A stretch of DNA of 41,684 bases. Source: an uncultured Eubacteriales bacterium. Lineage in GTDB: Bacteria; Bacillota; Clostridia; Lachnospirales; Lachnospiraceae. The stretch lies in assembly GCA_900316115.1 (NCBI GenBank), contig ONBN01000036.1, positions 1 through 41,684 of the forward strand, given 5' to 3'. Each line of letters begins with the position of its first letter. The first letter of the stretch is position 1. The notes under the pieces are model-generated. The model made no database searches and had not been told where the DNA came from. It saw nothing but the letters and a program-made list of their open reading frames with translations. Positions 41,235-41,684 of this stretch are shown piece after piece. The position numbers and the translations under genes were made by a program.

Positions 41235-41684
41235 TCAGAATCCCTGCTCTGTTCTCCGGATAATATCATCCTGCAAGGATCTTGACAGTGTGGTAAACAA
41301 AGCACTGTAACCTGCCACACGCACTACCAGATGCTTATAATTCTCCGGATGTGCCTGTGCATCCAGAAGAGTCTCCCTGCTCACTACATTAAACTGCATA
41401 TGCATACCCTTCTGATCGAAAAATGTACGGATCAGTGCCACAAATTTCTCCAGTCCCTCCCTGCCTGACAATGCAGAGGGGTGGAACTTCTGGTTAAACA
41501 ACGTACCATTAGATACAATGAAATGATCAAGCCTGGATACAGAAGTAGCTGCTGCTGTAGGCCCATTCACATCCTTGCCAGCAGATGGAGACACTCCGTC
41601 CGCCACAGGTGTATGGGCATATCTGCCATCCGGGGTAGCCCCTGTCTGTCCTCCCAGCGGAACATTGGCAGATACAGGATAAAG
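41235..41684 (-). CDS. Glycyl-radical enzyme (PFL-like), C-terminal part, cut by the window edge
   Basis: The last 149 residues of a pyruvate formate-lyase-like glycyl-radical enzyme are encoded; the 5' part continues beyond base 41684, with an open frame to the edge. Visible blocks are PVSANVPLGGQTGATPDGR, ADGVSPSAGKDVNGPTAAA, MHMQFNVVSRETLLDAQ and the glycyl-radical loop VVRVAGYSALFTTLS, where the glycine after RVA becomes the radical. The ending DDIIRRTEQGF is common to the PFL2/glycerol-dehydratase-like branch. The cysteine and glutamate residues that would tell PFL from dehydratases lie outside the window, so the substrate cannot be assigned. The dedicated activase follows 16 bp later. 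Confidence 0.88.
   Translation of the reverse strand, partial: LYPVSANVPLGGQTGATPDGRYAHTPVADGVSPSAGKDVNGPTAAATSVSRLDHFIVSNGTLFNQKFHPSALSGREGLEKFVALIRTFFDQKGMHMQFNVVSRETLLDAQAHPENYKHLVVRVAGYSALFTTLSRSLQDDIIRRTEQGF

Noticed and set aside
1-41684. rRNA, tRNA or CRISPR features
   Set aside because: I looked for tRNA-like cloverleaf cores, rRNA signatures and regularly spaced repeats and saw none.

Overview
The window looks like chromosomal DNA of an anaerobic, low-to-mid-GC Gram-positive gut bacterium of the Lachnospiraceae (Blautia-like). This is an inference from gene content: oxygen-sensitive Fe-S and glycyl-radical enzymes, Opp/Nik-type ABC importers, strong AGGAGG ribosome sites and frequent TTG/GTG starts. 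I see no rRNA, tRNA, CRISPR array or phage module.

Layout. (1) 0.28-4.2 kb, plus strand: a cysteine-desulfurase-like PLP enzyme, a LysR regulator, a Y-family DNA polymerase and a YolD-like partner. (2) 4.2-12.8 kb, minus strand: a nickel/peptide-type ABC importer, a LysR regulator, and an 821-residue fusion of methyltransferase, AstE/aspartoacylase-type deacylase and second methyltransferase. (3) 12.8-17.4 kb: a fluoride-riboswitch-controlled cation/proton antiporter, a DtxR-like regulator, the glycogen branching enzyme GlgB and a TetR regulator. (4) 17.5-18.3 kb: an Rpn/PD-(D/E)XK protein. (5) 18.5-30.4 kb, minus strand: the central feature, malate dehydrogenase followed by hdrB-hdrC-hdrA-flxD-flxC-flxB-flxA-frdB-frdA-fumA-fumB. 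(6) 30.6-32.7 kb: a membrane protein and peptidase T. (7) 32.8-40.3 kb: an oligopeptide importer in the order oppB-C-D-F-A, with a divergent LysR gene. (8) 40.4 kb to the end: a glycyl-radical enzyme (5' part outside the window) and its activase.

How the genes work together. Region 5 encodes the reductive arm oxaloacetate -> malate -> fumarate -> succinate. No membrane fumarate reductase anchor is present. Instead the soluble FrdAB pair is encoded in one gene train with a complete FlxABCD-HdrABC set, the NADH-oxidising heterodisulfide-reductase-like complex known from sulfate reducers and other anaerobes. The simplest reading is a soluble, NADH-driven fumarate reductase that may bifurcate electrons to ferredoxin. 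A Rex-like operator overlaps the mdh promoter, which would tie the pathway to the NADH/NAD+ ratio. In this sequence hdrA is broken by what looks like a frameshifting deletion of about 60 bp; this is either a real lesion or an assembly error and decides whether the complex is functional here.

Region 2 is the other unusual locus. The double-methyltransferase/deacylase fusion lies upstream of a Nik/Opp importer, and a CsoR/RcnR-like G/C palindrome abuts its promoter, which points towards a metal- or small-molecule-scavenging role.
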